Shown here piece after piece: positions 50,399 through 58,756 of a stretch of DNA of 64,000 bases. The notes under the pieces were generated by a model that was given only the letters and a program-made list of their open reading frames with translations, searched no databases and was not told the DNA's origin. A program made the translations under genes and the position numbers. Source of the DNA: Pseudonocardia cypriaca. GTDB taxonomy: Bacteria > Actinomycetota > Actinomycetes > Mycobacteriales > Pseudonocardiaceae. The stretch's first letter is position 1, and every line of letters starts with the position of its first letter. The stretch spans positions 1,116,001-1,180,000 of the forward strand of contig NZ_VFPH01000001.1 in the NCBI RefSeq assembly GCF_006717045.1. Reading direction: 5' to 3'.

Positions 50399-51193
50399 TC
50401 AGACGGCCGAGGTGTCTTCGACGATCAGGAGCTCCACGCCCGCGCGCCTGACGTCCTCGACGACGTGGGGTGGCACCCCGTCGTCGGTGATGACGACGTC
50501 GACCGCGCTCAGGGGTGCGACCTTCACCGATCCCTTCGCCCCCCACTTGCTCGAATCGGCGAGCAGGACCACTCGGCGACCGGCTTCGATCAACCGCTGC
50601 TTGAGCGCGGCGGAGGAGGTGCTGACGTCGACGATGTCGAGATCCGGATCGATCCCGTGCGCGCCCATGAACGACACGTGCACGATCAGCGTGGTGCCGG
50701 ATGCGTGCACGGCGGGCCACGTCGTGCTCGGCCACACCACGCTGGCGGTGTCGGGATCCACCGGGCCGCCGATCATGACGACGTCAACGTTCTTGACGCC
50801 GAGCAGCTGGTGGGCGGTGGTGAGCGCCGGGGTGACGACGGTGAGGCCGCTGACCGGCGGAAGCCGCTGCGCGAGCGCGAGAACGGTGGTTCCGGCGTCG
50901 AGGACGATGGTCTGATCGCCGCGCACCATCGACGACGCTGTCAGAGCGATCCGCTCCTTGGCGCTCTTGTTCCGCATCAGCCGGGCGTCGAAGGTCGTCT
51001 TTCCGAGCTCCGCTCCCGGCGTGGTCGCGCCGCCGCGGATTCGGACGAGCCGCCCTCGGCGTTCCAGTTCCTGCAGGTCGTGGCGGACGGTTACCTCACT
51101 GACGTCCAGGGTCTCCACGAGCGCCGAGGTACGGACGGAGCCGTGCGCGTACACCTGCTCGAGAATCCTGTTGCGTCGGTCCTCCGCCAGCAT
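50399..51193 (-). CDS. DeoR/GlpR-family sugar regulator
   Basis: 264 residues. N-terminal DeoR HTH (about 5-60): RRNRILEQVYAHGSVRTSALVETLDVSEVTVRHDLQELERRG spread over residues 6-47, then RIRGGA. A C-terminal sugar-phosphate-sensing domain (about 75-255) has DAGTTVLALAQ and the ADSSKWG motif near 212-218. Members bind phosphorylated sugars such as fructose 1-phosphate. It lies downstream of the polyol dehydrogenase gene, 58 bp away, in the same direction, so it is probably the last gene of the polyol operon and its regulator. ATG 51193 avoids a 31-residue upstream extension. Confidence 0.87.
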   Translation of the reverse strand: MLAEDRRNRILEQVYAHGSVRTSALVETLDVSEVTVRHDLQELERRGRLVRIRGGATTPGAELGKTTFDARLMRNKSAKERIALTASSMVRGDQTIVLDAGTTVLALAQRLPPVSGLTVVTPALTTAHQLLGVKNVDVVMIGGPVDPDTASVVWPSTTWPAVHASGTTLIVHVSFMGAHGIDPDLDIVDVSTSSAALKQRLIEAGRRVVLLADSSKWGAKGSVKVAPLSAVDVVITDDGVPPHVVEDVRRAGVELLIVEDTSAV

Positions 51194-51251
51194 GCGCAAA
51201 GTCAAGCACGCCCGCGCAGCACCGGGGCTCGTGATCGGTACGGCACGTCGT

Positions 51252-52730
51252 TCAGGCGGCTGACGCGAGCACGTCGTCGATCGCACGGCGAACGCCCAGT
51301 CGCCCCATGTCGTGCAGGATCCGGGTGTAGACCTCGACGAAGCGCGGATCGTCGTCGAGGCCGGCGAAGATCGGGTTCCCCCGGATCAGGGCGAGTGGGT
51401 CGTCGCGCGTCGCGCGGATGTGCAGGTCGTCGGAGCGGGTGTCCACGAGCTCGAGCGGGCGGCCGTGCTCGTCGCGGCGTTCCCGCACGAATCGGGTCCA
51501 GCACGCGACAACGGTCGCAACGGCGTGCAGGTCCCGGCCGTCGCGCAGGAGGTCCCGCGCCACCGGTAGCAGGAAGGTCGACAGCATGGTGGAGGACTGG
51601 TTGCACAGCCGGGCCATGGTGTCGGGGATGCGTGGGTTCGAGAAGCGTTCGACGACGCTGTCGCAGTACGCGTGCAGATCGACGCCCGGCACCGTCCCGA
51701 CGGTGTGGATGCCCTCGTGCTCCAGGTAGTGCTGGAGCAGCCTGCGGACGGTTGGATCGGCGCACGCCTGCCACCCGAACTCGTGACCGAGAAGCGCGCC
51801 TGCGTAGGCGATGGTCTGGTGCCCCGCGTTGATCAGCCGCAGCTTCATCAACTCGAAGGGTCGGACGTCGTCGACCATCTGCACGCCGACCATCTCCCAG
51901 CTGGGCCGTCCACTCGGGAAGGTGTCTTCGACGACCCACTGGGTGAAGGGCTCGCATGGCACCGGGGCGTCGTCGCGGAGTCCCGTGGCGGCTTCGGCCT
52001 CGTCGACGTCGGCCGCGCTCGTGCGCGGCGTGATCCGATCGACCATCGCGTTCGGGAACGCGACGTTCGTGGCGACCCACTCGGCGAGGCCGGGATCGAG
52101 CGCCGTCACGAACGCGAGCAGAACGGATCGCGCGAGGTCGCCGTTGCCGATGACGTTGTCGCAGGAGAGAACGGTGAACGGGGCGATGCTCGCCGAGCGG
52201 CGGCGGCGTAGACCCTCGGCGAGGTAGCCGAATGCGGTGACCGGCGCCCGTGGGTGTGCGAGATCGGCCTGCAGCCCGGGCTCGGCGAGGTCGACCTCCC
52301 CGGTCACCGGGTCCTGGCAGTAGCCGCCCTCGGTGATCGTCAGCGTCACGATGCGGGTGCGCGGGTCCGCCAGGGCCCGGATGATCGGTTCGGTCCCGTC
52401 CGGGGCCCAGAGGTTGTCGACGATCGAGCCGACGATCCGGGCTGCGGTCGTGCCGTCCTCGTGCCGCTCGAGGACGGTGTAGAGCCGGTCCTGGCCGGCC
52501 ATGACGCGGGCCAGTCGCTCGTCCTGTTCCAGCAGGTTGACGCCGACCAGTCCGAAGTCCCGGGCGGTCGGATCGCGGGTGAGGAGCCGATCGAGGTACA
52601 CGGCCTGGTGGGCGCGGTGGAAGTTGCCCATCCCGATGTGGACGATCCCCGGCCGCACCGTCGTGCGGTCGTAGGAGGGCACCGCCGTCCCCTGCCGGGC
52701 GGATGCGAGCGTCGCCGTGCAGAGCTTCAT
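51252..52730 (-). CDS. mannitol dehydrogenase-family polyol/hexonate oxidoreductase
   Basis: 492 residues, the usual length of long-chain mannitol dehydrogenases and fructuronate reductases. The NAD-binding part opens with GIVHIGMGNFHRAHQ (28-42). The catalytic triad is visible as Lys296, Asn301 and His304 (KLRLINAGHQTIAY). It interconverts a polyol and ketose (mannitol/fructose, arabinitol/xylulose) or fructuronate/mannonate. Neighbours (sugar-binding protein, PfkB kinase, aldolase) favour polyol to ketose. ATG 52730, with GAGGGG 5 bases upstream, is preferred over the adjoining ATG 52733. It starts 8 bp after the binding-protein stop. Confidence 0.87.
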   Translation of the reverse strand: MKLCTATLASARQGTAVPSYDRTTVRPGIVHIGMGNFHRAHQAVYLDRLLTRDPTARDFGLVGVNLLEQDERLARVMAGQDRLYTVLERHEDGTTAARIVGSIVDNLWAPDGTEPIIRALADPRTRIVTLTITEGGYCQDPVTGEVDLAEPGLQADLAHPRAPVTAFGYLAEGLRRRRSASIAPFTVLSCDNVIGNGDLARSVLLAFVTALDPGLAEWVATNVAFPNAMVDRITPRTSAADVDEAEAATGLRDDAPVPCEPFTQWVVEDTFPSGRPSWEMVGVQMVDDVRPFELMKLRLINAGHQTIAYAGALLGHEFGWQACADPTVRRLLQHYLEHEGIHTVGTVPGVDLHAYCDSVVERFSNPRIPDTMARLCNQSSTMLSTFLLPVARDLLRDGRDLHAVATVVACWTRFVRERRDEHGRPLELVDTRSDDLHIRATRDDPLALIRGNPIFAGLDDDPRFVEVYTRILHDMGRLGVRRAIDDVLASAA

Positions 52731-52738
52731 CATTCCCC

Positions 52739-54085
52739 TCACCGTCGCGTGTCGCCGACGTCCTGCGCCATCTTCTGGCCCGCCGCCAAGGCGTCCTCCA
52801 CCGAGATCTGGCCGGCGATCGCCGAGCTGATCTGCTGCGACACCTGGGTCCCCATGTCCGGGAACTCGGGGATCCCGACGAACTGGACGCCGGCGTACGG
52901 TCGCGGCGCGACACCGGGATTGCGGGGGTCGGCCTGCTGCAGTGCGCGCTGCTCCTGCTGGTAGTACGCCGCCGCCGCGTCCCGGTAGGCGGCCTGGTCG
53001 TAGGTCGACAGGCGCTTGCCCGCCGGCGCCGCCGTCCAGCCGAACCGATCGGCGACCTTCTGCTCGAACTGCTTGCCGGACGCCCACGAGATGAACTTCC
53101 AGGCGTTGTCCTTGTTGGGGCTCGCCTGCTCGATGCCCCACGCCCATGTCCACAACCAGCCCGAGCTCGCGGTCTTCTCGACCGGCGCGGCCACGTACCC
53201 CATCTTGCCCCGCACGGGCGAGTCGTCGCCCTCCAGCACTCCGGCGATGGACGTCGCGTCGTAGAACATCGCGGCCCCGCCCTGCTGGGTGATGTTGATG
53301 CACTCCTGCACGCCGGTCTGAGCCGCGCCCGGTTCCCCGTAGTTCCGAACCAGATCGACGTAGAACCTGGTGGCTTCGGTGAACGCGGGTGAGGTGAGCT
53401 GCGCGTTCCAGTCCATGTCGTACCAGGAGCCACCGAAAGTGTTGACGACGGTGTTCAGCGGCGCCAGGTTCTGACCCCAGCCGGCCTGGCCGCGCAGGCA
53501 GATGCCCGCCATGCCCGGCTCGGCGTTGTGGACCTGAGCGGCCAGTTGCGCGACCTGGTCCCAGGTCGGGTTGTCCGGCATGGTGAGCCCTCTGGCCTCG
53601 AAGACATCCTTCCGGTACATCAGGAAGGACGACTCGCCGTAGAACGGTTCGGCGTAGAGCCGCCCGTCCTCGCCCTTGAGTGCTTCGGTGAACGCGGGGA
53701 AGACGTCGTTCTGATCGAATCCGGGATCCTGGGCGACGTACTCGTCCAGTGGGGCCATCCACCCGCGCTGGGAGAAGATGGGCACCTCGAAGGCGCTGAC
53801 GCTGGCCACGTCGTACTGGTTGGACTGGTTGGCGAACTCCTGGTTGACCGTGTCGCGCAGGTCGTTCTCGGGCAGTTCCGTGAACGCCAGCCGGATGCCG
53901 GTCTCCTGCGTGAACTCGGCGGCCAGCGCCTTCAGCGGCTGCATCTGCGGGTTGTTGACCATGAGCACGCGCAGCGTGCCACCGGGCCCGGACGGGCCGG
54001 CCGAACCAGCGCCTGCGCAGCCGGTCAACGCCAGCGCGGTCATCGTGAGCAGCGCTGTCGCCACCACGGATCGGGATCGCTTCAT
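52739..54085 (-). CDS. carbohydrate ABC transporter substrate-binding lipoprotein
   Basis: 448 residues. The signal peptide ends in a lipobox at LTGC with Cys23, so the protein is tethered outside the membrane. The mature domain is an SBP_bac_1 type (MalE/polyol-binding): LAAEFTQETGIRLAFTELP near 50-68 and a Trp-rich late segment SGWLWTWAWGIE. It belongs with the two MalF/MalG-like permeases encoded divergently at 56001-57877. The permeases and receptor are split over two transcripts and no ATPase gene is present, so a shared MsiK-like ATPase elsewhere is likely. ATG 54085 follows GAGGA. Confidence 0.87.
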   Translation of the reverse strand: MKRSRSVVATALLTMTALALTGCAGAGSAGPSGPGGTLRVLMVNNPQMQPLKALAAEFTQETGIRLAFTELPENDLRDTVNQEFANQSNQYDVASVSAFEVPIFSQRGWMAPLDEYVAQDPGFDQNDVFPAFTEALKGEDGRLYAEPFYGESSFLMYRKDVFEARGLTMPDNPTWDQVAQLAAQVHNAEPGMAGICLRGQAGWGQNLAPLNTVVNTFGGSWYDMDWNAQLTSPAFTEATRFYVDLVRNYGEPGAAQTGVQECINITQQGGAAMFYDATSIAGVLEGDDSPVRGKMGYVAAPVEKTASSGWLWTWAWGIEQASPNKDNAWKFISWASGKQFEQKVADRFGWTAAPAGKRLSTYDQAAYRDAAAAYYQQEQRALQQADPRNPGVAPRPYAGVQFVGIPEFPDMGTQVSQQISSAIAGQISVEDALAAGQKMAQDVGDTRR

Positions 54086-54165
54086 CGCGGTTCCTCGTCT
54101 CTTCGTTCTCGATGATCGACATCGGGATCGCGTGGCACGCGGGGTGCCCGATGGAGGCAGGTTCG

Positions 54166-55062
54166 TCATGTACCGGCGGCGGACTCGGGGAGCGGCCGCA
54201 TCCCGCCCGGGTACGTCGCGCACTCACCGGCGCTCGCGGTCGCCGCATCGACGCAGGCGGCAACGTGCGCACCACGGGTCAGCGCCGCGGCGTAGGCGCC
54301 GTGGAAGACGTCGCCGCAGCCCGTGGTGTCGACGACCGTCACCGACGCGGCCGGACGATGGTGCACGCGGTCGTCACCGACGCTGCGGAAGAAGCAACCC
54401 AGCCGTCCGGCGGTGAGCACGACCGCGGTCCGATCGGGCCGCCACAACGCCGCCGCCGCCTCGTCGGGCGTGGCCGCGCCGGTGAGCCGCTCGGCGAAGC
54501 CCACCGGCAGCACGACGTGGTCGGCCAGCCCCAACAACTCACTGATCCGGTTGTTCATCTCGGCCTCGAGGTCGACGACGACCGGCACGCCGGCCTCCCG
54601 TGCCGCCCGCGCCGCCCTGATCGCTCCTGGCGTTCCGTAGGCGTCCAGCAGGAGGACTCCTGCGTCCCGGACGACGGCGAGGTCGAGATCTTCCGGTAGC
54701 CCGAGCACGGTGTCGTCGTCGAAGGCGATGAAGCGCTGCCCGTCGGCGCCGACGATGATCGTCGACCGGATGGGACGTGTGTCCGCGGAGTAGCGCGCGA
54801 CCGAGAGGTCGATACCCACGGCTCGCATCCGGGCGTGGAGCTCCGGCTCGGCGGTGTCGTCCGGGAGGTGCCCGACGAACCCGACACGCACACCCGCTTC
54901 CGCGGCCGTCGTCAGGGCGACCGCCGCGTTTCCGCCGAAGCGACGCTCGCGGCGCACGACGCGTCCCTTCCCGTCACCCACCGACCCGTCCACGAAGACC
55001 AGGTCGTCGACGGAGACGGCTCCGCCGCCGACCACGTCGTAGCGCGGCCGGGAGCTGCTCAT
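54166..55062 (-). CDS. PfkB-family carbohydrate kinase
   Basis: 298 residues of the ribokinase fold. The substrate-side GG is at 43-44 (RFGGNAAVAL) and the ATP-side motif DTTGCGD at 245-251 with catalytic Asp251. It phosphorylates a ketose or ketose phosphate. In context it should act between the polyol dehydrogenase and the aldolase, forming a ketose phosphate that the aldolase splits. Its start overlaps the aldolase stop by ATGA, which links kinase and aldolase translation; an 80-bp gap separates it from the binding-protein gene. Confidence 0.87.
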   Translation of the reverse strand: MSSSRPRYDVVGGGAVSVDDLVFVDGSVGDGKGRVVRRERRFGGNAAVALTTAAEAGVRVGFVGHLPDDTAEPELHARMRAVGIDLSVARYSADTRPIRSTIIVGADGQRFIAFDDDTVLGLPEDLDLAVVRDAGVLLLDAYGTPGAIRAARAAREAGVPVVVDLEAEMNNRISELLGLADHVVLPVGFAERLTGAATPDEAAAALWRPDRTAVVLTAGRLGCFFRSVGDDRVHHRPAASVTVVDTTGCGDVFHGAYAAALTRGAHVAACVDAATASAGECATYPGGMRPLPESAAGT

Positions 55063-55871
55063 CCCGATGCTCCGGGCGCCGCCAGGCCGGCGGCCTCCTC
55101 GGCCGGGAGACCGTCGTGGATCACGGCCGCACAGGCCTTCGCAGCGCCGACGACGTCGGGTGCGTCCCAGAGGTTGCGGCCGACGACAGCTCCGCGGGCC
55201 CCGCTGCGCATCCCGCTCTCGATCTGGGTCAGCGCCTCGACGAACGTGGCGGTCTTCGGCCCGCCGGCCATGACGACGGGGACGGGGCACGTGCGGATGA
55301 TGTCGGCGAACGCCCTCTCATCGCCCGGGTGTCCCACCTTGATCACGTCGACCCCGGTCTCGAGGCCGCACCGCACGGCCCATGCGATCTCCTCCGGGTT
55401 GAACACGATCTTGGTGCCGTCCGTGTAGTCCCGCGGGTAGATGTGAGCGACCACGGGCATCTCGAGCAGGGCCGCGCGCCTGACCGTGTCGCTCAGCCAG
55501 CGCAGGTAGGCCCCTTCGTGTTCCCCGCGCACCCCGATCGCGACGGCGAGAGCGTCGGCGCCGAGGCGGGCCGCGTCCTCCGGTGTCGCGGTCAGCTCGC
55601 GGACGCGATCGTCCGGCGTGAACATCCCACCCTGGACGATCAGCGCGGCGCGTCCGGCGTACGACGGCCAGATGTGCCGCGCACTGCCGCCCAACATCGT
55701 GACGGTGTCCGGCGGACTCTCCATGATCTTGGCGATCGCGCCGGGCAGGTCTGCCAGGCCTCCTGAACGCATGCCCCCGTATCCGATGAAGTGATCCACC
55801 GCTGCGCCGAAGAGGTTGGCGGACGGGTGGGCGAACAGACGTGCCATCCGGACCTCGGTGCCGAGCCCCAT
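55059..55871 (-). CDS. class I (DhnA/LsrF-type) sugar-phosphate aldolase
   Basis: 270 residues of a DeoC/FbaB-like TIM barrel. VDHFIGYGG (25-33) is the first-strand motif, and the Schiff-base lysine is likely Lys178 in VDVIKVGHPGD. MAGGPKT and GARGAVVGRNLWD form the phosphate site. It probably cleaves a ketose phosphate to dihydroxyacetone phosphate and an aldehyde. ATG 55871 follows GGAGG; the upstream frame crosses the promoter. It is the first gene of the minus-strand polyol operon, followed by the kinase, binding protein, dehydrogenase and DeoR regulator. Confidence 0.83.
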   Translation of the reverse strand: MGLGTEVRMARLFAHPSANLFGAAVDHFIGYGGMRSGGLADLPGAIAKIMESPPDTVTMLGGSARHIWPSYAGRAALIVQGGMFTPDDRVRELTATPEDAARLGADALAVAIGVRGEHEGAYLRWLSDTVRRAALLEMPVVAHIYPRDYTDGTKIVFNPEEIAWAVRCGLETGVDVIKVGHPGDERAFADIIRTCPVPVVMAGGPKTATFVEALTQIESGMRSGARGAVVGRNLWDAPDVVGAAKACAAVIHDGLPAEEAAGLAAPGASG

Positions 55872-55905
55872 GTGCCCTCCTTCGCTGTCGAGCAGGCTCA
55901 GCATG

Positions 55906-55924
55906 AAACGAAAGTAAACAAACG
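55906..55924. promoter_or_regulatory. candidate DeoR operator in the divergent polyol promoter
   Basis: AAACGAAAGTAAACAAACG is a conspicuous A-rich block in GC-rich DNA, made of two similar repeats (AAACGAAAG / AAACAAACG). It lies 34 bases from the aldolase start and 76 bases from the permease start. DeoR/GlpR proteins often bind repeated A/T-rich half-sites of this kind, so it could coordinate both transcripts. Confidence 0.45.
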
Positions 55925-56000
55925 TCAAGGGCTTGCGAACTCCTTCGATTGCGTGTCAGGCTCTGGACTCCGATCGGGGTCCCTGCAAGGAGCGTGAGCA

Positions 56001-56984
56001 ATGACGTCCGCTGCCCGGCGCCGAACCGCCGCTTCGACCGGTGCCTCCGTGGCGCCGTCCCGCACCGTGTCCGCGGCCGGCGCCGCGCACCTCCGTCGCG
56101 CAGCATGGGCTCGCAGGTTGCCGCTCCTACCTGCGCTGATCTTCCTGGTCGTGACGACCCAGATCCCGTTCCTCGCCACCCTCGTGGTGTCGCTCACGAG
56201 CTGGAACGCGCTGTACCCGGACCAGCGCGGCTTCGCCGGGCTCGAGAACTTCCGCGAGGTGTTCGCCGACGCCGAGCTGCGGTCGTCACTGGTGACCACC
56301 GTCGTCCTGACCGTGACCGTGGCCCTCGTGTCGCTGGTGCTCGGGCTCGTCCTCGCCCTCCTGCTCGACCGGTCCTTCCGCGGCCGCGGCATCGTGCGGA
56401 CGATGCTGATCGCGCCCTACCTGGTGGTCCCGGTCGCCGCGGCGCTCCTGTGGAAGCACGCCCTGCTCAACCCGCAGTACGGCCTGGTGAACGGGGCGTT
56501 GACATGGATCTGGGGACTATTCGGGTCGAGCGCGCCACCGCAGCCGGCCTGGCTCGCCGAGAACCCCCTGCTGAGCGTGGAGGCGACGCTCGTCTGGCAG
56601 TGGACGCCGTTCATGATGCTCATCCTGTTGAGCGGTCTGCAGTCGAAGCCCACCGATGCGCTGGAGGCTGCGGGGATCGACGGCGCGGGGCCGTGGCAGA
56701 CCTTCCGCTACGTCCTCTTCCCCCACCTGCGGCAGTACATGGAGCTCGGAGCCCTGCTCGGCAGCATCTACATCGTCCAGAACTTCGATGCGGTCTACAC
56801 CCTCACCGCCGGCGGGTTGGGCACGGCGAACCTGCCTTACTCGATCTACCGGACGTTCTTCCAGGCCCAGGACTACGGGCTCGCATCGGCGATGGGCGTG
56901 CTGGTCGTGATCGGGACGATCCTGATCGCCACCTTCGCGCTGCGCGTGGTCAGTTCCCTGCTCCGCGAGGAGATCAACCGATGA
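56001..56984 (+). CDS. sugar ABC transporter permease, MalF/UgpA-type
   Basis: 327 residues. A positively charged N-terminal tail (1-38) precedes six membrane segments. The EAA coupling loop EAAGIDGAGPWQTFRYVLFP lies near 222-241. The protein forms half of the importer channel with the next gene, whose start overlaps its stop by ATGA. It is divergent from the aldolase-led operon that encodes the matching binding protein. ATG 56001 is preceded by GGAGCGTGAGC. Confidence 0.86.
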   Translation: MTSAARRRTAASTGASVAPSRTVSAAGAAHLRRAAWARRLPLLPALIFLVVTTQIPFLATLVVSLTSWNALYPDQRGFAGLENFREVFADAELRSSLVTTVVLTVTVALVSLVLGLVLALLLDRSFRGRGIVRTMLIAPYLVVPVAAALLWKHALLNPQYGLVNGALTWIWGLFGSSAPPQPAWLAENPLLSVEATLVWQWTPFMMLILLSGLQSKPTDALEAAGIDGAGPWQTFRYVLFPHLRQYMELGALLGSIYIVQNFDAVYTLTAGGLGTANLPYSIYRTFFQAQDYGLASAMGVLVVIGTILIATFALRVVSSLLREEINR

Positions 56985-57877
56985 CGGCTTCCCTCGATCG
57001 TCCGCTCCGCGCCCGCACCACCGGGATGCGCAGGTCGTCGGCCGAGCGCGCCCGGGCCGGGGGCAGGCGACGCGTCACCGGCGCGCTGCTCACCGTCGCG
57101 GCGTGGGGCGCGGCGTCGCTCTTCTTCCTGCCCGTGCTGTGGATGGTGCTCACGACCTTCCACGCCGAGCCGGACGCGGCGACCAACCCGCCGTCCGTCG
57201 CCGCGCCCCTGACGCTGGAGAACTACGCGTCATTCTTCTCCAGCAATCCGTGGCCACCGATCCTGAACTCGATCAGCGCGTCCGTCGGGTCGACCGTGCT
57301 GGTCATCGCGCTGGCGCTACCGGCGGCCTACGCCCTCGCGATCAAGCCCGTCCGCCGGTGGACCGACGTTCTGTTCTTCGCCCTGTCGACGAAGTTCCTC
57401 CCCGTCGTCGTCGGCCTGCTCCCGCTCTACCTCTTCGCGACCACGACCGGCCTGCAGGACAACATCGCCATGCTCGTCCTGCTCTACACATCGATGAACC
57501 TGCCGATCGCGCTCTGGATGCTGCAGCGGTTCCTCGCCGAGATCCCGAAGGAGATGTTGGAGGCGGCCGAGCTCGACGGCGCCGGGCTCGCGACGACGCT
57601 GCGCAGCGTGATCGCTCCCGTCGCACTCCCCGGCATCGCGGCGACGAGCCTGATCTGCCTCATCTTCTCCTGGAACGAGCTGTTGCTCGCCCGTACCTTG
57701 ACGGCCACCGTCGCCGGCACCGCGCCGGTGTTCCTGACCAGCTTCCTGACCAGTCAGGGCTTGTTCCTCGCCCAGATGTGCACGGCGGCCTTCGTCATCT
57801 CCCTCCCCGTCCTCCTCGCCGGGTTCGTCGCCCAGGACAAGCTGGTGCAGGGCCTGTCGATGGGGGCCGTGAAATGA
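56981..57877 (+). CDS. sugar ABC transporter permease, MalG-type
   Basis: 298 residues with an Arg-rich tail (1-32), six membrane segments and the EAA loop EAAELDGAGLATTLRSVIAP near 191-210. Short periplasmic segment LTLENYASFF (about 76-85) is typical of the MalG branch. It pairs with the permease above. No ABC ATPase gene follows: the next 129 bases (57878-58006) hold no recognisable gene and then a convergent regulator begins. The importer must borrow an ATPase from elsewhere. Confidence 0.86.
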   Translation: MTASLDRPLRARTTGMRRSSAERARAGGRRRVTGALLTVAAWGAASLFFLPVLWMVLTTFHAEPDAATNPPSVAAPLTLENYASFFSSNPWPPILNSISASVGSTVLVIALALPAAYALAIKPVRRWTDVLFFALSTKFLPVVVGLLPLYLFATTTGLQDNIAMLVLLYTSMNLPIALWMLQRFLAEIPKEMLEAAELDGAGLATTLRSVIAPVALPGIAATSLICLIFSWNELLLARTLTATVAGTAPVFLTSFLTSQGLFLAQMCTAAFVISLPVLLAGFVAQDKLVQGLSMGAVK

Positions 57878-58006
57878 CCCTGCGCAGGTGGCCGATGGCG
57901 CGATCGCAAGGCGATACCTCGACCACGGGCACCAGCACCGGCAAGGCGCGCGTCAACTCGTCGGCGGCATCGTCTCCGGCGATCGGCGGCGCGCTCCTCC
58001 TTGGCG

Positions 58007-58672
58007 TCAGCCCGGCCCGGGTCCCGGCCTCCCGAGCGCGGCGTAGGTGAGGTCGGTCAGGTAGTCGTTCAGTGCCAGCGCGGCGTCGACCGCTGCCGCC
58101 GCGTCGCCGTGGGCGACCGGCCGGAGGATGCGGGCGTGCCGGTCGGCGGCGATCCGCAGGTGCTCGGCGACGTCGGGCAGGTGGGCGAACCAGAACCGGC
58201 GGGAGAGCGCCTGCAGCGGTGCCATGGCGAGCTGCAGGTACTCGTTGTGGGCCGCCTCGACGATCGCGGCGTGGGACCGCTTGAGGAGCGCGCCGAAGGC
58301 GCGGACGTCGGTCCCGCTGAACGCGTCGAGCTCCGCGGCCAGCGCCAGCATCTGCTCCTTCTGGCGGGTCTGCGCGCGGAAGGTGGCGAACCTGACGGCC
58401 ATCTCCTCGAGGCCCCGGCGCAGCTCGAGCAGCCGGAAGTGCGCTTCAACCGACACCGGCGCGACGAAGACCCCGCGGTGCGGGTGGATCTCGACCATGC
58501 GTTCCCGCGCGAGCCGCTGCAGCGCCTCGCGCACGGGGGTTCGGCCGAAGCCCGTCCGCGTCATGAGCTGCGACTCCGACACGGCATCGCCCGGGGCGAG
58601 GTCCTGGAACGTGATCATCTCCTCGAGCAGGGCGTACACCTGGTCGGTCTTGTTGCTCAGCTGCTCCGCCAC
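58007..58672 (-). CDS. GntR-family regulator, FadR/FCD type
   Basis: 221 residues. Winged helix (about 8-72) with TRTGFGRTPVREALQRLARERMVEIHPHRGVFVAPV spread over 38-74, then an all-helical FCD domain (about 85-210) with the metal-site pattern around EAAHNEYL and ADRHARIL. GTG 58672 follows GGGAGG at good spacing. It is divergent from the FAD oxidoreductase, dehydratase and transporter operon and likely represses it until an acidic metabolite binds. The shared 81-bp spacer has an AT-rich imperfect dyad at the downstream gene's start. Confidence 0.86.
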   Translation of the reverse strand: MAEQLSNKTDQVYALLEEMITFQDLAPGDAVSESQLMTRTGFGRTPVREALQRLARERMVEIHPHRGVFVAPVSVEAHFRLLELRRGLEEMAVRFATFRAQTRQKEQMLALAAELDAFSGTDVRAFGALLKRSHAAIVEAAHNEYLQLAMAPLQALSRRFWFAHLPDVAEHLRIAADRHARILRPVAHGDAAAAVDAALALNDYLTDLTYAALGRPGPGPG

Positions 58673-58716
58673 GTCGTTCCCTCCCGCCCGCGCCCACCCA
58701 TCCTCGCAGACCGCCT

Positions 58717-58756
58717 CTGGACCGCTGCCACATCTCCCATGTATAACCGATATATG
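58717..58756 (+). promoter_or_regulatory. putative leaderless promoter with FadR-type dyad
   Basis: CATGTATAACCGATATATG (58738-58756) has arms CATGTAT/ATATATG with one mismatch and ends in the ATG 58754 itself. TATAAC (58742-58747) could be a -10 box, with CTGGAC (58717-58722) 19 bases upstream as a -35. No ribosome site precedes ATG 58754. The divergent FadR-type regulator is the likely binder. Confidence 0.45.

Noticed and set aside
57878..58006. Possible short gene or remnant after the MalG-type permease
   Set aside because: One frame opens with ATG near the permease stop, but no similarity or ribosome site supports it, and no ATPase motif is visible.
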